From NCBI GenBank assembly GCA_002340095.1, contig DDKS01000006.1:62001-126000 (forward strand): a stretch of DNA of 64,000 bases. Direction: 5' to 3'. Numbering within the stretch: the first letter of the stretch is position 1; every line of letters begins with the position of its first letter. Position numbers and translations under genes: made by a program. Below, one piece after another: positions 10,916-19,623 of the stretch. The stretch is from Betaproteobacteria bacterium UBA2592. Its GTDB lineage: Bacteria; Pseudomonadota; Gammaproteobacteria; Burkholderiales; Rhodocyclaceae. The notes below the pieces were generated by a model that saw only the letters and a program-made list of their open reading frames with translations, ran no database searches and was not told where the DNA came from.

Positions 10916-12369
10916 ACCACCCCGCCGTTTCGAGCCCCCTGGCCCTGGCCGAGTCCCTGCTGCTGCAACCCTACGACCTGGATGCCGACCGGCTGGCCCG
11001 CGTCTTCGGCCGGATCATGGGGCATCAGGTGGACTACGCCGACCTCTACTTCCAGTATTCCCGCTCCGAGTCCTGGAGCCTGGACGAGGGCATCGTCAAG
11101 TCCGGCAGCTTCAACATCGACCAGGGAGTGGGAGTGCGCGCCATCAGCGGCGAGAAGACTGCTTTTGCCTATTCCGACGACATCAGCATGGCCGCGCTGA
11201 CCGATGCCGCCGCGGCCGTGCGCGCCATCGGCGCCGCCGGCCAGGACGGCCGTCTGCCGGTCATGGCCGCCCGCTCCCTGCCGCCGCCCCTCTATGCCGC
11301 CGCCGATCCCCTCGCCTCGCTGCCGGCGGAGGAAAAGGTGCGGCTGCTGGAGCGCCTCGAAGCCTTCGCCCGGGCCGAGGACCCCCGGGTGGTGCAGGTC
11401 ATGGCGGGCCTGGCCGGTGAGTGGGAAGTGATCCTGGTGGCCGGTTCCGATGGTCGTCTGGCGGCCGACGTGCGGCCCCTGGTGCGGGTTTCCCTGAGCG
11501 TCATCATCGAGGACCAGGGGCGCCGGGAGCAGGGCTCCGCCGGTGGGGGCGGCCGTTTCGACTATGGCTATTTCAGCGATGCCGTGCTCCAGGAGTTTGC
11601 CCGGCAGGCGGTGCATCAGGCCAGCGTCAACTTCGACGCCCGGCCCGCCCCGGCCGGGCAAATGACCGTGGTGCTTGGCTCCGGCTGGCCGGGCATCCTG
11701 TTGCACGAGGCGGTGGGTCACGGCCTGGAGGGGGATTTCAACCGCAAGGGCAGTTCCGCCTTCTCGGGCCGGGTGGGGCAGCGGGTGGCCGCTCCGGGCG
11801 TGACCGTGATGGACGACGGCACCCTGCCGCACCGGCGCGGTTCGCTCACCATCGACGACGAGGGTAATCCTACCCAGGCCACGATCTTGATCGAGGACGG
11901 CATCCTCAAGGGCTACCTGCAGGACCGCCTCAACGCCCGGCTGATGGGCGTCGCCCCGACCGGCAATGGCCGGCGCGAATCCTTCGCCCACCTGCCCCTG
12001 CCGCGCATGACCAACACCTACATGCTGGCGGGCGACAAGGCGCCGGAAGAAATCATCCGTTCGGTGAAAAAAGGTATCTACGCGGCCAATTTCGGTGGCG
12101 GCCAGGTGGACATCACCAGCGGCAAGTTCGTCTTTTCCATGAGCGAGGCCTACCTGATCGAGGACGGCCGGGTGGGCGCACCGCTCAAGGGGGCCACCCT
12201 GATCGGCAACGGCCCTGATGCCATGACCCGGATTTCCATGATCGGCAACGACATGCGCCTGGACCCGGGGGTCGGCACCTGCGGCAAGGAAGGCCAGAGC
12301 GTGCCGGTGGGCGTCGGTCAGCCCACCTTGCGTCTCGATGGCATCACGGTGGGGGGCACGTCGGCCTGA
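10912..12369 (+). CDS. tldD: metalloprotease TldD
   Basis: 485 residues, normal for TldD, which with TldE/PmbA forms a heterodimeric zinc protease acting on unfolded peptides, RiPP leaders and the CcdA antitoxin. The HExxxH metal motif is seen as LLHEAVGHGLEGD near residue 265, and the C-terminal GVGTCGKEGQSVPVGVGQP loop typical of TldD is present. PmbA is not in the window. It overlaps the amidase gene by 4 bp upstream and shares one base with the small membrane protein gene downstream. Cytoplasmic. Confidence 0.96.
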   Translation: MNHPAVSSPLALAESLLLQPYDLDADRLARVFGRIMGHQVDYADLYFQYSRSESWSLDEGIVKSGSFNIDQGVGVRAISGEKTAFAYSDDISMAALTDAAAAVRAIGAAGQDGRLPVMAARSLPPPLYAAADPLASLPAEEKVRLLERLEAFARAEDPRVVQVMAGLAGEWEVILVAGSDGRLAADVRPLVRVSLSVIIEDQGRREQGSAGGGGRFDYGYFSDAVLQEFARQAVHQASVNFDARPAPAGQMTVVLGSGWPGILLHEAVGHGLEGDFNRKGSSAFSGRVGQRVAAPGVTVMDDGTLPHRRGSLTIDDEGNPTQATILIEDGILKGYLQDRLNARLMGVAPTGNGRRESFAHLPLPRMTNTYMLAGDKAPEEIIRSVKKGIYAANFGGGQVDITSGKFVFSMSEAYLIEDGRVGAPLKGATLIGNGPDAMTRISMIGNDMRLDPGVGTCGKEGQSVPVGVGQPTLRLDGITVGGTSA

Positions 12370-12788
12370 TGCGCTGGTTATCGGAATTCTTCGGGGAGGT
12401 CGCCCACGAACTGCGGCTCATCGGCCGCATGTTCCTGCAGCCGTCCACCTGGATCGTCATCGCGGTCCTGACGGCCTTCGGCATCGTCATGTACTTCGGA
12501 ATGCGCATCGCGCTCCGTTACGACGGCCTGATGCACCTGCTCGGGGTGTCCTTGCAGCACTGCCGCACCCTGAGCAACAGCCAGTACCTGGGGCTGATCT
12601 ATCTGCTGTTCTTCTTCGCCATGGCGATCATCTACTGCCTTGGCAATCTGGCCAACTACCTCTCCGAGCGCAACAAGGAGAAGTACGGGCGCGACACCCG
12701 CCGTCTGGCGGTCCATGCCCTGCTGGGCGGGGTGGGCGCCATCTTCGTGGCCGGCATCGCCATCGGCCTGCTCACCTACTGGTGTTGA
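12369..12788 (+). CDS. small membrane protein of unknown function
   Basis: 139 residues with three clear hydrophobic segments: about 27-48 (TWIVIAVLTAFGIVMYFGM), 75-95 (YLGLIYLLFFFAMAIIYCLG) and 115-138. Short charged loops (ERNKEKYGRDTRR) separate the last two. The start codon shares its A with the tldD stop (TGATG), so translation is coupled to tldD. No family recognised; it is the last gene of the yhdP operon. Confidence 0.75.
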   Translation: MRWLSEFFGEVAHELRLIGRMFLQPSTWIVIAVLTAFGIVMYFGMRIALRYDGLMHLLGVSLQHCRTLSNSQYLGLIYLLFFFAMAIIYCLGNLANYLSERNKEKYGRDTRRLAVHALLGGVGAIFVAGIAIGLLTYWC

Positions 12789-12991
12789 GCTACCTCCGGC
12801 TCCATCCTCCGTCTCGATAAGGGTTTGATGAAATACGCGGGCAGGGGGGCGGCAACGATGGCGCCAAGGTTTTAGTCTTATATAATTTATCTGTTTTTTT
12901 GATACGGGGAGGCCGCATCCCTGGGTGCTCGCGCCGTGGGGGTGCCGTTGCCTCCCTTACGTTTCCACACCAGAGATGGGGCTGAAAGCGC
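12789..12991. promoter_or_regulatory. intergenic region upstream of nqrA
   Basis: About 200 bases. A short AT-rich island at 12870-12900 contains TATAAT at 12881-12886, a possible -10 for nqrA, but no convincing -35 lies 16-18 bases upstream. No TGT-N10-ACA and no -24/-12 sigma-54 motif was found, so the nqr operon is not visibly part of the NifA regulon. Confidence 0.3.
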
Positions 12992-14329
12992 ATGATACGA
13001 ATCAAACGCGGACTGGATTTGCCCATCACCGGCGCACCCGAACAGCGCATCGAGCCCGCTCGGCCCGTGCGCAGCGTGGCGGTCATCGGCTTCGACTATC
13101 ACGGTATGAAGCCCACGATGGCAGTGCAGGTCGGTGATCGGGTCAGGCTTGGACAGGTGCTGTTCTCGGACAAGAAGACGCCCGGTGTGCATTTCACCGC
13201 GCCGGGTGCCGGGGTGGTCAGCGCCATCCATCGTGGTGCCCAGCGGGTGTTGCAATCGGTGGTGATCGATCTCGACGGGGATGAGGCCGAGTCCTTCGCG
13301 GCCTATTCCGATCATGAATTGCCGGACCTGGCCCCGGACAAGGTGCGCCAGAACCTGCAGCAGTCTGGCTTGTGGACGGCCCTGCGCACCCGGCCCTTCA
13401 GCAAGGTGCCGGCGGTAGACAGCACCCCGTCCTCGATCTTCGTCACGGCCATCGACACCCATCCTCTGGCGGCTGATCCCGGCCTCGTCATCGCCGAGCA
13501 CCGTGCCGATTTCCGGCGCGGCGTGCAAGTGCTGACCCGCCTGGCGAGGGTTTTCCTCTGCGCCGGGGAACACGGCGAAATTCCCGGCGCGGACCTGCCG
13601 GGGGTGCATTGCGCGCGCTTTGCCGGCCCGCACCCGGCGGGCCTGCCGGGCACCCACATCCATTTTCTCGATCCGGTGGACGCGCACAAGACCGTCTGGC
13701 ACATCGGTTATCAGGATGTGATTGCCGTGGGCAAACTCTTTTCCACCGGCCAGCTCTGGACCGAGCGGGTGGTGGCCCTGGGAGGACCCGTGGTGGATCG
13801 GCCGCGCCTGCTGCGCACCCGTCTGGGAGCGAGTCTCGATGATCTGGTGCAAGGCGAGATCAAGTTCGGCGATGTGCGGGTGATTTCCGGTTCCGTGTTC
13901 GGCGGGCGCACCGCCTCCGGCCCCTTTGCCTGGCTGGGGCGCTACCACCAGCAGGTCTCCTGTCTGCGGGAAGGCAAGGAGCGGGAATTCCTGCACTACC
14001 TGCGCGCCGGTGTCGACAAGCATTCGGTGATGAACCTCTACCTGTCGAAGCTGATGCCCGGCAAGTGTTTCGATTTCACCACCAGCACCAACGGCAGTCC
14101 CCGGGCCATGGTGCCCATCGGCAATTACGAGGAAGTGATGCCGCTCGACATCCTGCCGACCCAGCTCTTGCGCTACCTGATCGTCGGCGACACGGAGATG
14201 GCCCAGAAGCTGGGCTGCCTGGAGCTGGACGAGGAGGACCTGGCCCTGTGCACCTACGTCTGCGCCGGCAAGTACGAGTACGGTCCCATTCTGCGTGACA
14301 ACCTCACGCGTATCGAGAAGGAGGGGTGA
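12992..14329 (+). CDS. nqrA: Na+-translocating NADH:quinone reductase subunit A
   Basis: 445 residues, full length. NqrA is the cytoplasmic ubiquinone-associated subunit of the sodium-pumping NADH dehydrogenase. The family N terminus (MIRIKRGLDLPITGAPEQ), the biotinyl-lipoyl-like strand region with FSDKKTPGVHFTAPGAG, and the C-terminal LELDEEDLALCTYVCAGKYEYGP are visible. First gene of nqrABCDEF-nqrM, all co-directional with gaps of 0-30 bp. Confidence 0.97.
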   Translation: MIRIKRGLDLPITGAPEQRIEPARPVRSVAVIGFDYHGMKPTMAVQVGDRVRLGQVLFSDKKTPGVHFTAPGAGVVSAIHRGAQRVLQSVVIDLDGDEAESFAAYSDHELPDLAPDKVRQNLQQSGLWTALRTRPFSKVPAVDSTPSSIFVTAIDTHPLAADPGLVIAEHRADFRRGVQVLTRLARVFLCAGEHGEIPGADLPGVHCARFAGPHPAGLPGTHIHFLDPVDAHKTVWHIGYQDVIAVGKLFSTGQLWTERVVALGGPVVDRPRLLRTRLGASLDDLVQGEIKFGDVRVISGSVFGGRTASGPFAWLGRYHQQVSCLREGKEREFLHYLRAGVDKHSVMNLYLSKLMPGKCFDFTTSTNGSPRAMVPIGNYEEVMPLDILPTQLLRYLIVGDTEMAQKLGCLELDEEDLALCTYVCAGKYEYGPILRDNLTRIEKEG

Positions 14330-14331
14330 GC

Positions 14332-15546
14332 ATGGGTCTGCGCGCCTGGCTCGACAGCATCGAGCACCATTTTCACAAGGGTGGCAAGTACGAGAAGTGG
14401 TACGCCCTGTACGAAGCCATCGACACCGGGCTGTTCAAGCCCGGCAGCGTCACCCGCAGCACGGCCCACGTCCGCGACGGTCTGGACCTGAAGCGGATGA
14501 TGATCACCGTCTGGTTGTGCACCTTCCCGGCCATGTTCGCGGGCATGTGGAATGTGGGCCACCAGGCCAACACCATCTTCGCCGCCAATCCCGAACTGCT
14601 GGCCGCCCAGGACAACTGGCGCCTGGGGCTGATCGCCCTGTTCGCCGGATTCGATCCGGGCAGCGTCTGGGACAACCTGGTGCATGGGGCGGCCTACTTC
14701 CTGCCCATTTACCTGGTCACCTTCGTGGTGGGCGGCTTCTGGGAGGTGCTGTTCGCCACCATCCGCCGGCATGAGGTCAACGAGGGCTTCTTCGTCACCT
14801 CGGTGCTGTTCGCGCTCACCCTGCCGCCTTCCATTCCCCTGTGGCAGGTGGCGCTGGGCATCAGCTTCGGCGTGGTGATCGGCAAGGAGGTGTTCGGCGG
14901 CACGGGCAAGAACTTCCTCAACCCGGCGCTCACCGGCCGGGCCTTCCTGTTCTTCGCCTATCCGGCGCAGATTTCCGGCGATGCGGTCTGGACCGCCGTC
15001 GATGGTTTCACCGGTGCCACGCCCCTGAGCCTGGCGGCGGCTGGCGGGGTGGAGATGATCACCGCTGGTGGCCTGACCTGGTGGGATGCCTTCCTGGGCA
15101 AGCTCCAGGGCTCCATTGGCGAGACCAGCACCCTGGCCATCCTGATCGGTGGCGCCGTGCTGCTGGTGATGAAGATTGCTTCCTGGCGCATCGTCGCCGG
15201 GGTGATGCTGGGCATGGTGGCCATGAGCCTCACCTTCAATGTCCTCGGTTCCGCCACCAACCCCATGTTCGCCCTGCCCTGGCACTGGCATCTGGTGCTG
15301 GGAGGCTTCGCCTTCGGCATGATCTTCATGGCCACGGACCCGGTGTCGGCCTCGATGACCAACACCGGCAAGTGGATCTTCGGGGCGCTCATCGGCGTGA
15401 TGGTGGTGCTCATCCGGGTGGTGAACCCCGCATTCCCCGAGGGCATGATGCTGGCGATCCTGTTCGCCAACCTCTGTGCCCCCTTGATCGACCACTTCGT
15501 GGTCGCGGCCAACATCAAGCGGAGGATGGCACGTCATGTCCAATAA
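14332..15546 (+). CDS. nqrB: Na+-translocating NADH:quinone reductase subunit B
   Basis: 404 residues, multi-pass membrane subunit carrying covalent FMN and riboflavin. The FMN attachment threonine is Thr230 in the motif TGATPLS. Roughly ten hydrophobic helices are visible. The open frame extends 6 bases further to a GTG, but AAGGAGGGG lies six bases before the ATG at 14332, so that ATG is preferred. Overlaps nqrC by 11 bp. Confidence 0.96.
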   Translation: MGLRAWLDSIEHHFHKGGKYEKWYALYEAIDTGLFKPGSVTRSTAHVRDGLDLKRMMITVWLCTFPAMFAGMWNVGHQANTIFAANPELLAAQDNWRLGLIALFAGFDPGSVWDNLVHGAAYFLPIYLVTFVVGGFWEVLFATIRRHEVNEGFFVTSVLFALTLPPSIPLWQVALGISFGVVIGKEVFGGTGKNFLNPALTGRAFLFFAYPAQISGDAVWTAVDGFTGATPLSLAAAGGVEMITAGGLTWWDAFLGKLQGSIGETSTLAILIGGAVLLVMKIASWRIVAGVMLGMVAMSLTFNVLGSATNPMFALPWHWHLVLGGFAFGMIFMATDPVSASMTNTGKWIFGALIGVMVVLIRVVNPAFPEGMMLAILFANLCAPLIDHFVVAANIKRRMARHVQ

Positions 15547-16321
15547 AGAATCGACCGGCCGCACCCTGTTCGTGGCGCTGGCCGTCAGCCTGGTCGCATC
15601 CGTCTTTGTGGCGGGGTCTGCCGTCGCCCTGAAGCCGGTGCAGATCGAGAACCGCTTGCTGGACAAGCAGCGCAGCATCCTCGCCATCGCCGGTCTGGGG
15701 GGCGAGGGGCTTTCTTCCCGTGAGGTGAAGGAACTGTTCAACCGCCGGATCAAGGCCCGCGTCGTCGATCTCTCCACCGGCGAGTACAACGACAGTCTCG
15801 ATCCCGTCACTTTCGACCCGCTCAAGGCCGCCAAGGACCCGAAACAGTCCGAAGCCCTCCCGCCTGGTCAGGACATCGCCCTGATCAAGCGGCGCGAGCG
15901 CTACACCACCGTCTACATGCTGGAGCAGGAGGGCCGTCTCGAAGCCCTGATCCTGCCCATCCGCGGTTATGGTTTGTGGTCCACCCTGCACGGCTTTTTG
16001 GCCATCAAGCCGGACCTCAACACCGTGGTGGGGCTGGGTTTCTACCAGCACGCCGAGACGCCGGGGCTGGGTGGCGAGGTGGATAACCCCAAGTGGAAGG
16101 GCATGTGGCCCGGCAAGACCCTGTTCGACGCTTCGGGCAAGCCGGTCATCAAGATCGTCAAGGGCGGGGTCGACCCGGCCAGTCCGGACGCCGCCCACCA
16201 GGTGGATGCCCTGGCCGGCGCCACGCTGACCAGCAATGGCGTCGACCGTCTGTTGCAATTCTGGCTCGGTGAGCAGGGCTTCGGCCCCTACCTCGCCAAG
16301 CTGCGCCAGCAGGGAGCTTGA
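15536..16321 (+). CDS. nqrC: Na+-translocating NADH:quinone reductase subunit C
   Basis: 261 residues. One N-terminal membrane helix (about residues 10-30, LFVALAVSLVASVFVAGSAV) anchors a periplasmic FMN-binding domain. The covalent FMN threonine lies in AGATLTS at about residue 230, close to the usual SGATLTS. Embedded between nqrB (11-bp overlap) and nqrD (2-bp gap). Confidence 0.97.
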   Translation: MSNKESTGRTLFVALAVSLVASVFVAGSAVALKPVQIENRLLDKQRSILAIAGLGGEGLSSREVKELFNRRIKARVVDLSTGEYNDSLDPVTFDPLKAAKDPKQSEALPPGQDIALIKRRERYTTVYMLEQEGRLEALILPIRGYGLWSTLHGFLAIKPDLNTVVGLGFYQHAETPGLGGEVDNPKWKGMWPGKTLFDASGKPVIKIVKGGVDPASPDAAHQVDALAGATLTSNGVDRLLQFWLGEQGFGPYLAKLRQQGA

Positions 16322-16323
16322 TC

Positions 16324-16992
16324 ATGTCCAAGCACACAGCCAAGGAAGTACTGCTTAACCCCATCTTTGCCAACAACCCGATCGGCCTGCAGATCCTCGG
16401 CATCTGTTCGGCGCTCGCGGTGACCTCCAACCTCAATACGGCCCTCGTGATGTCCGTGGCACTGACCCTGGTGACCGGGTTCTCGAACCTGTTCATCGCC
16501 ATGATCCGCACCCAGATTCCGGCCTCCATCCGGATGATCGTGCAGATGGTCATCATCGCCTCCCTCGTGATCGTGGTGGACCAGATCCTGAAAGCCTATG
16601 CCTTCAGCCTGGCCAAGCAGCTCTCGGTGTTCGTGGGGCTGATCATCACCAACTGCATCGTCATGGGCCGGGCCGAAGCCTTCGCCATGCAGAACCCGCC
16701 CTGGATTTCCTTCCTGGATGGCATCGGCAACGGCCTGGGCTATAGCGCCATGCTCATCACCCTGGGGGTGGTGCGCGAACTGTTCGGTGCCGGCAAGTTG
16801 TTCGGTGTGGAAATTCTGTCCCTGGTCAAGGACGGCGGCTGGTATGTACCCAACGGCTTGCTGCTCCTGCCGCCCTCGGCCTTCTTCCTCATCGGGCTCA
16901 TCATCTGGGGCCTGCGCACCTGGCGCACCGAACAGAAGGAACCGGCGCCGTTCCGCCTGGCGCCCCAGGTGAGCGACAAGGAGGGCTGCTGA
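16324..16992 (+). CDS. nqrD: Na+-translocating NADH:quinone reductase subunit D
   Basis: 222 residues, integral membrane subunit with about six helices. NqrD and NqrE are homologous inverted-topology partners that hold an intramembrane Fe-S cluster; the cysteine-bearing helices GLQILGICSAL and IITNCIVMGRAEAF are visible. The start is the ATG giving MSKHTAKEVLLNPIFANN, with AGGGAG nine bases upstream; a TTG two codons earlier is less likely. Confidence 0.96.
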   Translation: MSKHTAKEVLLNPIFANNPIGLQILGICSALAVTSNLNTALVMSVALTLVTGFSNLFIAMIRTQIPASIRMIVQMVIIASLVIVVDQILKAYAFSLAKQLSVFVGLIITNCIVMGRAEAFAMQNPPWISFLDGIGNGLGYSAMLITLGVVRELFGAGKLFGVEILSLVKDGGWYVPNGLLLLPPSAFFLIGLIIWGLRTWRTEQKEPAPFRLAPQVSDKEGC

Positions 16993-16993
16993 C

Positions 16994-17602
16994 ATGGAAC
17001 ATTATCTGAGCCTCTTCGTGCGGGCCCTGTTCATCGAGAACATGGCGCTGGCCTTCTTCCTCGGCATGTGTACCTTCATCGCCATCTCGAAGAAGGTCGA
17101 AACTGCCATTGGTCTTGGCATCGCGGTCATCGTCGTGCAGGCGATCACGGTGCCGGCCAACAACCTGATCTACACCTGGCTGCTCAGGGATGGGGCCCTG
17201 GCCTGGGCCGGATTGCCCGATGTCGACCTGTCATTCCTCGGTCTGCTCTCTTACATCGGCATCATCGCCGCCATGGTGCAGATCCTCGAAATGTTGCTCG
17301 ACAAATACGTGCCCAGTCTTTACAACGCGCTGGGGGTGTTCCTGCCCTTGATCACCGTCAATTGCGCCATCATGGGCGGCACCTTGTTCATGGTCGAGCG
17401 CGACTACAACTTCAGCGAGAGCGTGGTCTACGGCCTGGGCTCCGGCTTTTCCTGGGCGCTCGCCATCGCGCTGCTGGCGGGCATCCGCGAGAAACTGAAG
17501 TACAGCGACGTGCCCGAAGGCCTCCAGGGCCTGGGCATCACCTTCATCACCATCGGCTTGATGTCCCTGGGCTTCATGTCCTTCTCGGGCATTCAACTGT
17601 AA
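16994..17602 (+). CDS. nqrE: Na+-translocating NADH:quinone reductase subunit E
   Basis: 202 residues, full length, about six membrane helices. Cluster-ligand cysteines are seen in FFLGMCTFIAISKK and ITVNCAIMGG, in the symmetric positions expected for NqrD/NqrE. Starts 1 bp after nqrD stops; nqrF follows after 12 bp with AAGGAGAGG as ribosome binding site. Confidence 0.97.
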   Translation: MEHYLSLFVRALFIENMALAFFLGMCTFIAISKKVETAIGLGIAVIVVQAITVPANNLIYTWLLRDGALAWAGLPDVDLSFLGLLSYIGIIAAMVQILEMLLDKYVPSLYNALGVFLPLITVNCAIMGGTLFMVERDYNFSESVVYGLGSGFSWALAIALLAGIREKLKYSDVPEGLQGLGITFITIGLMSLGFMSFSGIQL

Positions 17603-17614
17603 GGAGAGGCAGGC

Positions 17615-18841
17615 ATGAACATTCAGGAAATCCTGCTCGCCATCGGCATGTTCACCGCCATCGTCCTGGCGCTGGCGGTCTTCATTCTCGCCGCCCGGGC
17701 CAAGCTGGTGTCGTCCGGCGATGTGGAAATCGAGATCAACGGGGAGCGCAAGATCACCGTGCCGGCAGGCGGCAAGCTCCTGCAGACCCTGGCCAGCAAC
17801 AACATCTTCCTGTCGTCGGCCTGTGGCGGCGGTGGTACCTGCGCCCAATGCAAGTGCCAGGTGCATGAAGGCGGCGGCGACATGCTGCCGACCGAGGCCT
17901 CCCACTTCACCCGGCGCGAGGCCAAGGCCGGCTGGCGTCTGTCCTGCCAGACTCCGGTCAAGCAGAACATGAAAATCGAGGTCCCCGAGGAGGTCTTCGG
18001 CGTCAAGAAGTGGGAGTGCACGGTGGAGTCCAACCCCAACGTGGCCACTTTCATCAAGGAACTCACCTTGCGCCTGCCCGAGGGGGAGAACGTCGATTTT
18101 CGCGCCGGCGGTTACGTGCAACTGGAATGTCCCCCCCATGTGGTGCACTACAAGGACTTCGACATCCAGCCTGAATATCGCGGCGATTGGGACAAGTTCA
18201 ACATGTGGCGCTACGTCTCGCGTGTCGACGAACCGGTGATCCGCGCCTACTCCATGGCCAACTACCCGGAAGAGAAGGGCGTCGTGAAGTTCAATATCCG
18301 GATCGCCTCGCCCCCGCCGGGCCGGGACGACATTCCGCCGGGCAAGATGTCATCCTTCGTCTTCAGCCTGAAACCGGGCGACAAGATCACGGTCTACGGC
18401 CCCTTTGGCGAATTCTTCGCCCGGGATACCGACAACGAGATGGTCTTCATCGGTGGCGGTGCCGGCATGGCCCCGATGCGCTCGCACATCTTCGACCAGT
18501 TGAAGCGCCTGAAATCGAAGCGCAAGATCAGCTTCTGGTATGGTGCGCGCTCGATGCGGGAAGCCTTCTACGTCGAGGAGTTCGACAAGCTGGCCGAGGA
18601 GAATCCGAACTTCGAGTGGCATCTGGCCCTGTCCGACCCCCTGCCGGAGGACAACTGGACCGGCTACACCGGCTTCATCCACAACGTGCTGTACGAGAAC
18701 TACCTCAAGCACCATCCGGCACCGGAGGACTGCGAGTTCTACATGTGCGGCCCCCCGATGATGAACGCCGCCGTCATCAAGATGCTGCTGGATCTGGGCG
18801 TGGAGCGGGAGAATATCCTGCTCGACGACTTTGGCGGCTGA
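17615..18841 (+). CDS. nqrF: Na+-translocating NADH:quinone reductase subunit F
   Basis: 408 residues. Order: one N-terminal membrane helix (residues 5-27), a [2Fe-2S] ferredoxin domain with CGGGGTCAQCKCQ and a fourth cysteine in RLSCQTPV, an FAD domain with RAYSMANYP, and an NADH-binding domain with FIGGGAGMAPMRSH and a C-terminal CGPPMMNAAV. This is the NADH-oxidising electron entry point of the NQR complex on the cytoplasmic face. Confidence 0.98.
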   Translation: MNIQEILLAIGMFTAIVLALAVFILAARAKLVSSGDVEIEINGERKITVPAGGKLLQTLASNNIFLSSACGGGGTCAQCKCQVHEGGGDMLPTEASHFTRREAKAGWRLSCQTPVKQNMKIEVPEEVFGVKKWECTVESNPNVATFIKELTLRLPEGENVDFRAGGYVQLECPPHVVHYKDFDIQPEYRGDWDKFNMWRYVSRVDEPVIRAYSMANYPEEKGVVKFNIRIASPPPGRDDIPPGKMSSFVFSLKPGDKITVYGPFGEFFARDTDNEMVFIGGGAGMAPMRSHIFDQLKRLKSKRKISFWYGARSMREAFYVEEFDKLAEENPNFEWHLALSDPLPEDNWTGYTGFIHNVLYENYLKHHPAPEDCEFYMCGPPMMNAAVIKMLLDLGVERENILLDDFGG

Positions 18842-18868
18842 GGGTCGGCAACGAGGAGGCGGCGCTTC

Positions 18869-19090
18869 ATGGACATGTTCCTGATCACCTTTGGCGTCAT
18901 CGTCTTTCTGGTCCTCATCATGGCCATCGGCGTGATGTTCGGCAGAAAGCCCATCGCCGGCAGTTGCGGCGGCTACAAGGAACTGGACGTGGAATGCGCC
19001 GCCGGCTGCAAGAACCCCTGTGACAGACGCAAGGCCCGCATGCGGGCCCTGGCGCAAGCCCGGGAACAGGCCCAGGCCAAGGAGGAATAA
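18869..19090 (+). CDS. nqrM: NQR maturation protein NqrM
   Basis: 73 residues: one membrane helix (LITFGVIVFLVLIMAIGVMF) followed by a cysteine cluster SCGGY...CAAGCKNPC and a charged tail. NqrM proteins of this layout are needed to assemble the Fe site between NqrD and NqrE. It directly follows nqrF, as is usual, and has GAGGAGGCG upstream of its ATG. Confidence 0.93.
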   Translation: MDMFLITFGVIVFLVLIMAIGVMFGRKPIAGSCGGYKELDVECAAGCKNPCDRRKARMRALAQAREQAQAKEE

Positions 19091-19092
19091 CC

Positions 19093-19488
19093 ATGCTCAA
19101 ATCCATGCTGGTCAAGGACTACATGGTGGAAGATCACCTCAGTTTCAGCCCCGACATGGAGGTGCTCGATGCCATCGACCGACTGCTGGAGCACCGCCTG
19201 AGCGGCGCTCCGGTGGTGGATGGCAGCGGCTGCCTCGTGGGCTACCTCTCCGAGAAGGACTGCCTCAAGGTGGCCCTGAACGCCACCTACTACGAGCAGC
19301 CCGGCGGCCCCGTCAGCCAGTTCATGACCCGGCAGGTCAAGACCCTGGATGCCGATTCCTCCCTGGCCGACGCGGTGGAACTGTTCGTCGCGGAGCCCTA
19401 CCGGAGCTACCCGGTCATCGATGGCTCCCGTCTGGTGGGCCAGCTCACCCGCCGGGAAGCCCTGCTCGCCCTCAAGAAACTCGCCTGA
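19093..19488 (+). CDS. CBS-domain pair protein
   Basis: 131 residues made of two CBS motifs: residues 6-65 (VKDYMVEDHLSFSPDMEVLD...GYLSEKDCLK) and 75-130 (VSQFMTRQVKTLDADSSLAD...GQLTRREALLAL). Such pairs bind adenine nucleotides and act as energy sensors; the partner is unknown here. It starts 2 bp after nqrM and so ends the nqr operon, which suggests, without proving, a link with the redox or energy state of NQR. Confidence 0.85.
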   Translation: MLKSMLVKDYMVEDHLSFSPDMEVLDAIDRLLEHRLSGAPVVDGSGCLVGYLSEKDCLKVALNATYYEQPGGPVSQFMTRQVKTLDADSSLADAVELFVAEPYRSYPVIDGSRLVGQLTRREALLALKKLA

Positions 19489-19623
19489 GCGGGCTGGCGC
19501 GGTCCGGGGCGACAGCCTTGTCGCCCTGGCCTCTGCTGTCGTCGTGGGCGCTTGCGGCCTGGGCAGGGGCGGGCCGCAGGGCGGGTCGGGTAGAATTTTC
19601 CCCCTGTCCTTCGAGGAGCCGCC

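Noticed and set aside
12992..18841. Reading the NADH:quinone reductase operon as rnf, the usual nitrogenase electron donor complex
   Set aside because: Gene order and motifs (NqrA N terminus, TGATP in NqrB, 2Fe-2S plus FAD/NADH domains in NqrF, NqrM) are those of NQR; no nif-type promoter precedes it.
19508..19525. GGCGACA-GCCT-TGTCGCC hairpin after the CBS gene
   Set aside because: No T-tract follows, and TGT/ACA are in the wrong orientation and spacing for a NifA site; at most a weak end of the nqr transcript.
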